A stretch of DNA of 27,268 bases from Comamonas sp. lk (GTDB taxonomy: Bacteria > Pseudomonadota > Gammaproteobacteria > Burkholderiales > Burkholderiaceae_C), in the NCBI GenBank assembly GCA_945875225.1, contig CAMCJY010000002.1, positions 1-27,268 of the forward strand. Direction: 5' to 3'. Under the pieces are notes generated by a model. It was given only the letters and a program-made list of their open reading frames with translations, was not told the origin of the DNA and searched no databases. Made by a program: the position numbers and the translations under genes. Below are positions 1-7,264 of the stretch, one piece after another (within the stretch, counting starts at the first letter, position 1; every line of letters begins with the position of its first letter).

Positions 1-933
1 CGCTTGCGTCCTGACCTGCTGATTGCGGTGGACCATGAGGGCGGTCGGGTGCAACGGTTTCGCAATGACGGATTTGTGCACCTGCCGCCCATGCGCGTGC
101 TGGGCGATAGCTTTGTGGCTGCGCCGCACGCAAGCCGCAAGGCCGGCCCTTTGGCCGCCACCCGCGCCGCCTTAGCTTGCGGGCATGTGATGGGCGCGCA
201 ATTGCGGGCTTGCGGGGTAGACATGAGTTTTGCTCCGGTTCTGGACCTGGATTACGGCGCCAGCAGCGTGATTGGCAATCGGGCTTTTTCCGATGACGCG
301 CGTACCGTCAGTTTGCTGGCCCAAAGCCTGATGCAAGGCATGGCGCAAACCGGTTTGGTCCATTGCGCAAAACACTTCCCAGGTCACGGTTACGCGCGTG
401 CCGATTCGCATCTCGCGGTGCCGGTGGACAAGCGCAGTTTGCGCAGCATCTTGGCTAAAGACGCGGCGCCTTATGCCACGCTGGACTTGGTGTTACAGGC
501 AGTGATGCCGGCGCACGTGGTGTACCCGAAGGTCGATAGTCTGCCTGCTGGTTTTTCTGCGATCTGGTTGCAAAAGGTGCTGCGCCAGAGCCTGGGCTTT
601 AGCGGCGCTATATTTAGCGATGACTTGTCCATGGCCGGTGCACGCCAGGTGCAGGGCCGCGAAATCAGCGCCACACAAGCGGTGCTGGCCGCCTTGCAGG
701 CCGGTTGCGATATGGCTTTGCTGTGTAACCAGTCCTTGGTCGGTAAACCTGGGGACTCACCTTTAGACGCGGTTTTGGCGGAGCTGAGCCTGTTGCAAAG
801 CAAGGGCTTGTATCAGCCTGAGCAAGAAAGCCATATGCGGCGTTTGGCGCTCTTGCCCAAGTTGCCGTCGTTGGGCTGGGAGGGCATGCTGCAATCTGCT
901 GCTTACCAGCGCGCCGTGGCCGTCTTGCCCTGA
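1..933 (+). CDS. nagZ: Beta-N-acetylhexosaminidase NagZ (5' end missing)
   Basis: Glycoside hydrolase family 3 enzyme of peptidoglycan recycling; it removes GlcNAc from 1,6-anhydroMurNAc-peptides in the cytoplasm. The reading frame is open from the first base, and the visible protein starts just before the AVDHEGGRVQRF motif. Family members have several dozen more residues in front, so the true start lies left of the window. Seen directly are the substrate-binding KHFPGHG motif (bases 370-390), the D-S-H catalytic loop (403-411) and the SDD motif carrying the nucleophile Asp (616-624). The C terminus looks complete, with a TGA stop at 931-933. The next gene converges on it from the opposite strand. 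Identification rests on strong motif agreement with the NagZ family. Confidence 0.95.
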   Translation, partial: RLRPDLLIAVDHEGGRVQRFRNDGFVHLPPMRVLGDSFVAAPHASRKAGPLAATRAALACGHVMGAQLRACGVDMSFAPVLDLDYGASSVIGNRAFSDDARTVSLLAQSLMQGMAQTGLVHCAKHFPGHGYARADSHLAVPVDKRSLRSILAKDAAPYATLDLVLQAVMPAHVVYPKVDSLPAGFSAIWLQKVLRQSLGFSGAIFSDDLSMAGARQVQGREISATQAVLAALQAGCDMALLCNQSLVGKPGDSPLDAVLAELSLLQSKGLYQPEQESHMRRLALLPKLPSLGWEGMLQSAAYQRAVAVLP

Positions 934-961
934 GAATCTCGCCAGCGGGCGCTGCGCAGGC

Positions 962-1189
962 TTAGGGAGAGCGATGTAATCGCGGGTGCGACAAGGTGGA
1001 GATCTGGTCGTCCACTGCTTGCGTTACTGCCGTGTCTTTTTTCCACTGCGCATGGTGGCCAATTAAAAGTTGCAGCGCTTGGACGTCCCGCACTGAGGGC
1101 GCCACCTTGATTTGTGCGAGCGCCGCCACCTTGTTGCCAGTGTCTAGCAATGCGAGCACTTTTGCCGCCCATGGGGCCGGACGTTTCAT
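962..1189 (-). CDS. Small conserved-looking protein of unknown function
   Basis: A 75-residue basic protein starting MKRPAPWAAKVLALLDTG. I chose the ATG at 1189 because AAAGG sits 7 bases upstream on the minus strand; an in-frame GTG at 1210 would add seven residues. It is predicted soluble and mostly helical, with no signal peptide or membrane segment. It lies convergent to nagZ and divergent from the patatin gene, whose ATG is only 60 bases away, so the two must share a short promoter region. The resemblance to small hypothetical proteins of Comamonadaceae is from memory and weak. No function can be assigned. Confidence 0.55.
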   Translation of the reverse strand: MKRPAPWAAKVLALLDTGNKVAALAQIKVAPSVRDVQALQLLIGHHAQWKKDTAVTQAVDDQISTLSHPRLHRSP

Positions 1190-1249
1190 AGGATGACCTT
1201 TGTCCTGCACAATCTGTTTTTTTCATTGTCACACAGAGACAGGGTTTTC

Positions 1250-2281
1250 ATGAAGCAAAGCTTGCAATGGGTCTGGGTTAGCGCCATGGTCGTACTACTC
1301 AGTGCTTGTGCCTCCGCGCCGCCCACTAAAGCGCCAGTGGTGCTTGGTACAAGCCAAGCAGCCGAAAAAGCGCCTGCTATTGATACCGGTTTGACCGCTA
1401 CACCACCAGGCAAAGCGCAGGGCGAGGACGCTTCCGCCAAAACGCCAGCAGCCGAAGTGCCCGTAGTGCCTGCGCCACCGCCTGCGCCGGTGGTCAAAAC
1501 CCTGCCGCGCATCGGCCTGGCCTTAGGTGGTGGTGCTGCGCGGGGCTTTGCCCATGTCGGCGTAATTCAAGTGTTGGAAGAAGCGGGCATCCGGCCCGCG
1601 CTGGTAACCGGCACCTCGGCGGGCAGTCTGGTGGCAGCGCTGTATGCCAGTGGCAAAAACGGCGCCCAGTTGCAGTACATCGCCGAAACCATGGAAGAGG
1701 CCACTATTGCGGATTGGACGCTTCAGGTTTTCACCCGCGGCGCATTGCGCGGTGAGGCGCTTGCTAAATACGTGAACGCGCAGGTCGGGCAAAAGCCCAT
1801 CGAAGCCATGCCCATGCCGTTGGGTATTGTGGCCACCGACCTCAATAGCGGTAATGACATCGTTTTCCAGCGCGGCGATACCGGTACGGCGGTGCGTGCC
1901 TCCAGCGCGGTGCCGGCGGTTTTTCAACCCGTCAGGATCGGCAATCGTGAATATGTGGATGGTGGCCTGGTCTCGCCGGTGCCGGTGCGTGCTGCAAAAA
2001 AAATGGGGGCCGAACTCATCATTGCAGTGGATATTTCCAGCCCGCCGGAGGCCGCCTCAGCCAGCGGTACCTTGGAAATTCTTTTGCAAACCTTCACCAT
2101 CATGGGCAAAAGCATCAATAGCTTGGAACTGCAAGGCGCCGATGTGGTGATCCGGCCCCAGTTGCTCGGGATCTCCAGCGCAGATTTCGGGGCGCGTAAG
2201 CGCTCGATTGAAGCGGGCCGCAAAGCCATGCTGGCCGCATTGCCTCAGTTACGCGCTGCTTTGGACGCCAAATCGCGCTAG
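1250..2281 (+). CDS. Patatin-like phospholipase, predicted lipoprotein (RssA-like)
   Basis: A 343-residue serine acyl hydrolase of the patatin/RssA family, predicted to cleave acyl esters of phospholipids. The start at 1250 is chosen because AGGG lies 6 bases upstream and the protein then begins with a lipoprotein signal ending LLSAC (lipidated Cys20). A Pro/Ala-rich linker of about 65 residues follows. The patatin domain shows the oxyanion-hole glycines GGGAARG (residues 93-99), the nucleophile motif GTSAG (Ser123) and the catalytic Asp in VDGG (Asp237). The Ser-Asp dyad is complete, so the enzyme should be active. Lipidation places it in the inner or outer membrane facing the periplasm, unlike cytoplasmic E. 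coli RssA. The natural substrate is not known. Confidence 0.9.
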   Translation: MKQSLQWVWVSAMVVLLSACASAPPTKAPVVLGTSQAAEKAPAIDTGLTATPPGKAQGEDASAKTPAAEVPVVPAPPPAPVVKTLPRIGLALGGGAARGFAHVGVIQVLEEAGIRPALVTGTSAGSLVAALYASGKNGAQLQYIAETMEEATIADWTLQVFTRGALRGEALAKYVNAQVGQKPIEAMPMPLGIVATDLNSGNDIVFQRGDTGTAVRASSAVPAVFQPVRIGNREYVDGGLVSPVPVRAAKKMGAELIIAVDISSPPEAASASGTLEILLQTFTIMGKSINSLELQGADVVIRPQLLGISSADFGARKRSIEAGRKAMLAALPQLRAALDAKSR

Positions 2282-2348
2282 GGCCTTGCCTCGCGTGCAG
2301 TCCACTGCCGCAGCAACACTTTTTGACGTGTGCGCTGCGATCAGAGCC

Positions 2349-2380
2349 AAAAAAAAGGCCCCGTTTTGCAACGAGGCCTT
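2349..2380 (-). terminator. Intrinsic terminator of the phasin gene
   Basis: Read on the minus strand, AAGGCCTCGTT, a short loop and AACGGGGCCTT form an 11-bp stem with one mismatch, followed at once by a run of eight T. It lies about 145 bases past the phasin stop codon and also faces the 3' end of the patatin gene. Confidence 0.85.
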
Positions 2381-2488
2381 GAAGGGATCCCTGAACCAAA
2401 GGTTTCGAAAGGATCCGAGGAGACAATCGACGGGAGGCTTTAACTTCCAATAAACCTACTGTATCAGGGTTTTCCCTTGGTTTTCTGC

Positions 2489-2509
2489 GCAAGTTTAAAA
2501 AAAACTTGC
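2489..2509 (-). other. Perfect 8-bp hairpin in the phasin 3' untranslated region
   Basis: GCAAGTTT and AAACTTGC flank a five-base homopolymer loop, 15 bases past the phasin stop codon. No T-run follows on either side, so it is not a normal terminator. It may stabilise or process the mRNA 3' end. Confidence 0.45.
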
Positions 2510-2523
2510 AGCCGCCTGACAAA

Positions 2524-3075
2524 TTAACGCTTCTTGCTGGAAGCAGTAGCTTGCTTGGTCGCCGTGGTAGCGGTAGCTGCCATGGCGTTGAAGTTGGCTT
2601 CAGCGACGTCGGTGGCTTGCTTGACAGCTTTCTGAACCGATTCCAGCGCATTGTGGGCAGCGGCAACCGTGCTTTTCATCATGGCCACTGCGGACTCAGA
2701 GCCTGCAGGTGCATTTTTGGCAGCGCTGTCTACCAAGGCGGCTACTTTTTGCTGGGCTTCAGCAGCTTGGACTTCCATGGTCTTGGTGAACTCTGCTCCG
2801 GCACCGCTGGCGATGTCGTACAGGTGACGGCTGTAAGCAGCAGTCTTTTCGGCCAAGGGTTGCAGCAGGCCGGATTGCAGAGCCATCAGTTCCTGGGCAT
2901 CTTTCACGCTCAGGAAGGTTTGGGTGTGGGCAGAAGCCTCAGACAGGGCAGCTTTTGAAGCGGCCAGGTTGAGTTCAACCAGTTTTTCAACGCCTTCGAA
3001 AGCTTTGCTGGTCAGGCCAAACAGAGTTTCGAGGTTGGATTTGTTGGAAGCGACGACTTGTTCTACGGTTAGCAT
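2524..3075 (-). CDS. Phasin family protein (polyhydroxyalkanoate granule coat)
   Basis: A 183-residue, highly helical, Ala-rich protein without a signal peptide. It matches the TIGR01841/PhaP1 phasin family of Burkholderiales: an N-terminal block containing LTVEQVVASNKSNLETLFGL (residues 2-21), a central amphipathic helical region, and a lysine/alanine-rich tail ending in KKR. Phasins coat the surface of intracellular polyhydroxybutyrate granules and control their number and size. The start is supported by GGAG 8 bases upstream. Its promoter at 3178-3205 is flanked by two TGC palindromes typical of PhaR operators, so expression is probably repressed until polymer accumulates. The symbol phaP is plausible but paralogues are common, so it is left blank. 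Confidence 0.92.
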   Translation of the reverse strand: MLTVEQVVASNKSNLETLFGLTSKAFEGVEKLVELNLAASKAALSEASAHTQTFLSVKDAQELMALQSGLLQPLAEKTAAYSRHLYDIASGAGAEFTKTMEVQAAEAQQKVAALVDSAAKNAPAGSESAVAMMKSTVAAAHNALESVQKAVKQATDVAEANFNAMAATATTATKQATASSKKR

Positions 3076-3155
3076 AAAAATACTCCAAAGTTAAATAAAC
3101 AAAAAGACAAGGTTGAGAGACTCTATCTGCTCCGTAACCCGCCTCGCTTAGGCCA

Positions 3156-3170
3156 TGTTGCAGTGCAGCA
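3156..3170. promoter_or_regulatory. Probable PhaR operator, start-proximal copy
   Basis: TGTTGCAGTGCAGCA: an imperfect palindrome around TGCAGTGCA, covering roughly +1 to +15 of the predicted phasin transcript. Its twin at 3214-3228 differs at one position. TGC-rich palindromes like these are known PhaR targets in front of phasin genes; assigning PhaR here is inference. Confidence 0.65.
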
Positions 3171-3177
3171 TAAACGA

Positions 3178-3205
3178 ATTATAGGGATGAAAGCCCGTCT
3201 TACAA
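3178..3205 (-). promoter_or_regulatory. Sigma-70 promoter of the phasin gene
   Basis: On the minus strand, a perfect TATAAT -10 box (3183-3178) lies 16 bases after a TTGTAA -35 box (3205-3200). Transcription should start near 3171, giving a leader of about 95 bases. Operator-like repeats lie on both sides. Confidence 0.75.
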
Positions 3206-3213
3206 GACATTTT

Positions 3214-3228
3214 TGTTGCAATGCAGCA
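3214..3228. promoter_or_regulatory. Probable PhaR operator, upstream copy
   Basis: TGTTGCAATGCAGCA, nearly identical to the copy at 3156-3170 and exactly 58 bases from it. It sits just upstream of the -35 box, so two bound dimers would bracket the promoter. Confidence 0.65.
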
Positions 3229-3229
3229 A

Positions 3230-3410
3230 AAAAGTTAAAAATTTGTTGATGGGGGCAAGCCAAAAGAGCTTTTCCCTCTGAAACATCGGATTCGGAGGGC
3301 CTTGCGCCCAAGCGCGGAAAGCACAGGCGGTGGCAAAATGCGCTGCATTCGCAAAGTTTTGCACAGCTCTGTCCTGGGTGCGGACTCTTTAAGCTCTTTC
3401 CCCTCCTTGT
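3230..3410. other. Rest of the intergenic region between phasin and thioesterase
   Basis: This is the remainder of the 335-base gap. I see no coding frame with support, no terminator-like hairpin with a T-run, and no strong promoter boxes for the thioesterase gene. Confidence 0.5.
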
Positions 3411-3854
3411 ATGTCCAAACCTGAACCCGCGCCGCGCAGCGCCTACGGCGTCTGGCGCAGCATCACTACCCGCTGGGCGGACAACGATGCCTATGGTCAT
3501 GTGAACAATGTGGTCTATTACGGCTGGTTTGATACTGCGGTGAATGCTTATCTGATCGAGCAGGGGGCTTTGGACCTGCAGGGCGGCGCGGTCATCGGCC
3601 TGGTGGTGGAAACCCAGTGCAATTATTTTTCTCCCCTGTCTTTCCCGCAGGCGGTGGATCTGGGCTTGCGGGTGGCACACCAGGGTCGCAGCAGCGTACG
3701 CTATGAATTGGGCGTTTTTGCCGCCGGTCAGCCACGGGCAGCGGCGCAAGGCCATTTCGTGCATGTCTATGTCGACGCCACCAGCCGCCAGCCTGCACCG
3801 CTGCCGTCAGCCTTGGTGGGGGCCTTGGAGCATCTTCGGTCGCTGTCGTCCTAG
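3411..3854 (+). CDS. Acyl-CoA thioesterase, 4HBT hotdog fold
   Basis: A 147-residue single hotdog-domain protein of the 4-hydroxybenzoyl-CoA thioesterase/YbgC/FadM group, which hydrolyses acyl-CoA thioesters in the cytoplasm. The diagnostic motif RWADNDAYGHVNN lies at residues 21-33, with Asp26 in the place of the family's catalytic Asp. The motif is followed by the usual YYGWFD helix. Length is normal for the family. The ATG at 3411 has no clear Shine-Dalgarno sequence, and no better in-frame start is visible. The substrate chain length cannot be read from sequence. Confidence 0.88.
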   Translation: MSKPEPAPRSAYGVWRSITTRWADNDAYGHVNNVVYYGWFDTAVNAYLIEQGALDLQGGAVIGLVVETQCNYFSPLSFPQAVDLGLRVAHQGRSSVRYELGVFAAGQPRAAAQGHFVHVYVDATSRQPAPLPSALVGALEHLRSLSS

Positions 3855-3922
3855 CCTTCGACTATGCATTTTTTATCCGCCATCTGTGATTTGGCACCCT
3901 TTACTTTGAGTGGAGCTTTTGC

Positions 3923-4630
3923 ATGCAATATTTGAGTCAGACCGAGGCCGTTGACACGGCCATCCGCAGCCGCATGTCGGTGCGGGCCTTTACCCCGCAG
4001 GCGGTGGCGCGCACCGATATTGAGGCGATTTTGGAGGTCGCCAGCCGCGCGCCTTCGGGTACCAATTGCCAGCCTTGGCGCGTCTATGTGCTGCAAGGTG
4101 CCAGCCGCGATAGCCTGGTGGACCAAGTTTGCGCCGCTCACGACGCCCTACGCGCCGACCCCGCGCTGGCCGAACGCTACCGTGAGGAATATGACTACTA
4201 CCCAGAAAAATGGGTGAGCCCCTATATAGACCGTCGCCGTGAAAACGGCTGGGGCTTGTATGGCTTATTGGGTATTGGCAAAGGCGACAAGGACAAGATG
4301 CATGCTCAGCACCAGCGAAATTACCGGTTTTTTGATGCGCCCGTGGGCTTGATGTTCACGATTGATCGCGTGATGGGGCGCGGCTCGCTGGTGGACTACG
4401 GTGCATTTATGCAAAGCATCATGGTGGCCGCACGCGGGCGCGGTTTGCACACTTGCCCGCAAGCAGCTTGGAATGGCTTTGCCAAAATTATCATGCCACA
4501 CATTGGGGCTGGCGAAGGCGAAATGCTGGTCTGCGGCATGGCCCTAGGCTATGCCGATGCGCAAGCGGCCGTCAATGGCTTTGTCACGCCCCGCGTGCCG
4601 ATGGCAGAATTTACGCATTGGCTGGATTGA
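3923..4630 (+). CDS. Nitroreductase family FMN-dependent oxidoreductase
   Basis: A 235-residue protein of the nitroreductase superfamily, which uses FMN and NAD(P)H to reduce nitroaromatics, quinones or similar acceptors. FMN-phosphate contacts are recognisable in RSRMSVRAF (residues 15-23), and the APSGTNCQPW motif (around residues 43-52) is a family hallmark. The C-terminal GMALGY block completes the fold. The start is supported by TGGAG 8 bases upstream of the ATG. The gene stands 68 bases after the thioesterase on the same strand, but a functional link is not evident. The physiological substrate is unknown; PnbA/NfnB-type activity is only the nearest comparison. Confidence 0.9.
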   Translation: MQYLSQTEAVDTAIRSRMSVRAFTPQAVARTDIEAILEVASRAPSGTNCQPWRVYVLQGASRDSLVDQVCAAHDALRADPALAERYREEYDYYPEKWVSPYIDRRRENGWGLYGLLGIGKGDKDKMHAQHQRNYRFFDAPVGLMFTIDRVMGRGSLVDYGAFMQSIMVAARGRGLHTCPQAAWNGFAKIIMPHIGAGEGEMLVCGMALGYADAQAAVNGFVTPRVPMAEFTHWLD

Positions 4631-4722
4631 TAATTTACTGTGGGTGGCTTGCGCTGCCCCAGGCTTTGGCCAAACGCGTTTTCGCTTTCCACTTCGTAAC
4701 CACTCCTTTCTGAACTTTCACT

Positions 4723-5715
4723 ATGTCCACTTCCAAGCCTCGCATTTTGGTAACCCGCGCGATTTTCCAAAGCGTGATTGACCGCCTGTCTGCCCATTTT
4801 GAGGTCGAGTCCAACCCGGACGATGTGCTGTGGGATCGGGCGGAGTTGCTGCGCCGTATGCACGGCAAAGTGGGTGTGTTTGCCACTGGCACCGAGCGCA
4901 TGGACACCGAGCTGCTCGCCCAATGCCCTGAGCTAAAAATTTGCGCCAATATGACGGTGGGCTATAACAATTTTGACCTGCCGGCCATGACCGCTGCCGG
5001 TGTCTTGGGCACCAATGCGCCGGATGTGCTAACCGAAACCACGGCCGATTTCGGCTTTGCGCTTTTGCTAGCGACCGCCAGGCGGGTGACCGAAAGCGAG
5101 CATTTTTTGCGCGCCGGGCTGTGGACACGCTGGAGCTATGACATGTTCTCCGGCGCCGAAGTGCATGGCAGCACTTTGGGCATTATTGGCATGGGGCGCA
5201 TTGGGCAGGCTATTGCCCGCCGCGCGGCTTTTGGTTTTGGCATGCAAGTGATTTATCACAACCGCAGCCGCCTGGATGCCGCTACTGAAGTGGCCTGCAA
5301 AGCAAGTTATGCGGGCAAGCAAGAACTCTTGCAAAGTGCGGACCATGTGATGCTGGTCGTGCCCTACAGCGCCGCCTCGCACCACACCATTGGCGCGGCA
5401 GAGCTGGCCCTTATGAAGCCCACCGCCACGCTGATCAATTTGGCGCGCGGCGGCATCGTCGATGACGGCGCTTTGGCGCACGCTTTGCGCAATCGCACCA
5501 TCGCCGCCGCCGGTCTGGATGTGTATGAAGGCGAGCCCACGGTCCACCCGGATTTGCTTACCGTGCCCAATGTCGTGCTAACGCCCCATATTGCCAGCGC
5601 CACGCCCGGCACGCGCCAGGCCATGGCCGATTTGGCGGTGGACAATTTAATCGCTTACCTGACCCAGGGCAAAGCCGTGACGCCGCTCAATCCCGAGGTC
5701 TTGGCACGGGGCTGA
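4723..5715 (+). CDS. D-2-hydroxyacid dehydrogenase (glyoxylate/hydroxypyruvate reductase type)
   Basis: A 330-residue NAD(P)-dependent dehydrogenase of the D-isomer 2-hydroxyacid family. Visible features in order are the catalytic-domain N terminus, the Rossmann motif GMGRIG (residues 156-161), NLARGG with the substrate-binding Arg242, DVYEGEP with Glu271, and TPHIAS with the general acid/base His289. An Arg-Ser-Arg after the second Rossmann strand (HNRSR, 179-183) suggests a preference for NADPH. The overall pattern fits GhrB-like glyoxylate/hydroxypyruvate reductases or 2-ketogluconate reductases; which one cannot be decided here. No convincing ribosome binding site precedes the ATG. Confidence 0.92.
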   Translation: MSTSKPRILVTRAIFQSVIDRLSAHFEVESNPDDVLWDRAELLRRMHGKVGVFATGTERMDTELLAQCPELKICANMTVGYNNFDLPAMTAAGVLGTNAPDVLTETTADFGFALLLATARRVTESEHFLRAGLWTRWSYDMFSGAEVHGSTLGIIGMGRIGQAIARRAAFGFGMQVIYHNRSRLDAATEVACKASYAGKQELLQSADHVMLVVPYSAASHHTIGAAELALMKPTATLINLARGGIVDDGALAHALRNRTIAAAGLDVYEGEPTVHPDLLTVPNVVLTPHIASATPGTRQAMADLAVDNLIAYLTQGKAVTPLNPEVLARG

Positions 5716-5754
5716 GCCGGGGCGGCACGGTGGGACAGGGCGAGTGGCAATTGC

Positions 5755-5793
5755 AGCGGCTCTGCTTACTTTTTTAGCCGCTACCCCAGCGGC
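5755..5793 (+). other. Competing inverted repeats ahead of rmuC
   Basis: Three related segments lie in a row: AGCGGCT (5755-5761), AGCCGCT (5776-5782) and AGCGGC (5788-5793). The middle one can pair with either neighbour. A T-run (5770-5775) lies between the first two. This could be an attenuator-like leader, but no transcript start is known. Confidence 0.3.
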
Positions 5794-5842
5794 GGACCTG
5801 CGCATCATTTAAAGCACAATGCAGCTTTAGAAAGAATGTGCT

Positions 5843-7264
5843 GTGAATGAGGGAATGATTTGGCTGGCGGCGGTTTTATTGGGCCTGCACACCGTATTGC
5901 TGCTGTCGCTCCTGTTTCGCCGCAGGCCGGGCGCTGCGCAGAGTGAACAAGCCGCGCAGGCCGTAATGGCAGCCCTGCAAGCCCAAGCCGTGCGCTTAGA
6001 CCACTTGGAGCGCGAACTGCGCCGCGACCTGGCCGACACCGCGCGCGACGGCCGCCAGGAAGCCTTTCAGAGCATGGCGACCTTTCAGCAAACCCTGACC
6101 CAACAAAGCGCCGAAGCCACCCGCACGCAAAACACCCAGATTGACGCGTTTGGCCAGCAGTTGGCCGGTTTGCAAAAAAACCTGTCGGATACCTTGAGCA
6201 CGCAGCTGAACGCTTTAAGTGAAGCCAATGCGCGCCGCATCGCCGAGCTGGCCGAGACCAGCGCGCGCATGCTGGCCGAAGTGCGCACCACGCTCGAAGC
6301 GCAATTAACGCAATTGCAAGCCACCAATGCCGCCAAGCTGGACGAAATGCGCGCCACGGTGGACGAAAAACTGCAAACCACACTGCAGGCCCGTTTGGGC
6401 GAGAGCTTTAAGCAAGTGGCCGACCGCTTGGAACAGGTACATAAAGGTTTGGGCGAAATGCAAACTCTGGCCCAGGGCGTGGGCGACCTCAAGCACTTGC
6501 TCAGTAACGTCAAGACGCGCGGTATTTTTGGCGAGGCCCAGTTGGCCGCTTTGCTAGAGCAGGTGTTTGTGCCCGACCAGTACGCCACCCAGGTAGCCAC
6601 CCGGCCGGGCAGTAAAAACGTGGTGGACTTTGCGATCAAGCTGCCGGGTAAGGCTGAGGATGGCACGCCGCTGTGGCTGCCGATTGACGCCAAATTCCCC
6701 AACGAAGATTACGAGCGTTTGCTGGACGCTCAGGGCAGGGCGCATTTTGCCGACGCCGAAGCCGCCGCCAAAGCGCTGGAATTGCGTATCCGCGCGGAAG
6801 CCAAGTCGATTGCCGAAAAATATATCGAGCCGCCGTACACCACCGACTTTGCGATTTTGTTTTTGCCCACCGAAGGCTTATATGCCGAGGTGCTGCGCCG
6901 TCCGGGTTTGATGGAGTCTTTGCAGCGCGACCACCGCATCACGTTGGCCGGGCCGACCACTTTGCTGTCCATGCTCAGCTCGTTGCAAATGGGCTTTCGC
7001 ACGCTGGCGCTAGAAAAGCGCTCCAGCGAGGTCTGGCAAGTGCTGGGCGCGGTCAAGACCGAATTTGGCAAATTTGGTGATGTGCTGGCCAAGGTCAAGT
7101 CGCAAACCGAAACCGTGCTCAAAACCCTGGACAACGCTGAGCTGCGTAGCCGCGCCATGGGTCGGGCGCTGAAAAAAGTAGAGGGCCTGCCCGAAACCCA
7201 GGCCACCGGCCTGATACCGTTGGACAAAGACTTTGACAGCGACGACGGGCATTCGCACCCGTGA
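5843..7264 (+). CDS. rmuC: DNA recombination protein RmuC
   Basis: A 473-residue RmuC-family protein, a membrane-anchored nuclease-fold protein that limits inversions at short inverted repeats in E. coli. The N terminus holds one transmembrane helix (about residues 5-25), followed by a long Ala/Gln/Glu-rich coiled coil (about 35-200). The conserved RmuC core follows, with the SNVKTRGIFGEAQL motif, VDFAIKLPG and LPIDAKFPNEDY. I take the GTG at 5843 as the start because AGAAAG precedes it at about the right distance; the ATG at 5855 has its purine run too close. Its stop overlaps the start of the next gene as GTGA, implying translational coupling. Confidence 0.9.
   Translation: MNEGMIWLAAVLLGLHTVLLLSLLFRRRPGAAQSEQAAQAVMAALQAQAVRLDHLERELRRDLADTARDGRQEAFQSMATFQQTLTQQSAEATRTQNTQIDAFGQQLAGLQKNLSDTLSTQLNALSEANARRIAELAETSARMLAEVRTTLEAQLTQLQATNAAKLDEMRATVDEKLQTTLQARLGESFKQVADRLEQVHKGLGEMQTLAQGVGDLKHLLSNVKTRGIFGEAQLAALLEQVFVPDQYATQVATRPGSKNVVDFAIKLPGKAEDGTPLWLPIDAKFPNEDYERLLDAQGRAHFADAEAAAKALELRIRAEAKSIAEKYIEPPYTTDFAILFLPTEGLYAEVLRRPGLMESLQRDHRITLAGPTTLLSMLSSLQMGFRTLALEKRSSEVWQVLGAVKTEFGKFGDVLAKVKSQTETVLKTLDNAELRSRAMGRALKKVEGLPETQATGLIPLDKDFDSDDGHSHP

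Noticed and set aside
2506..2958. Gly/Ser-rich open frame of 150 residues opposite the phasin gene
   Set aside because: It mirrors the Ala-rich phasin codons; the phasin has the family match, ribosome binding site and promoter.
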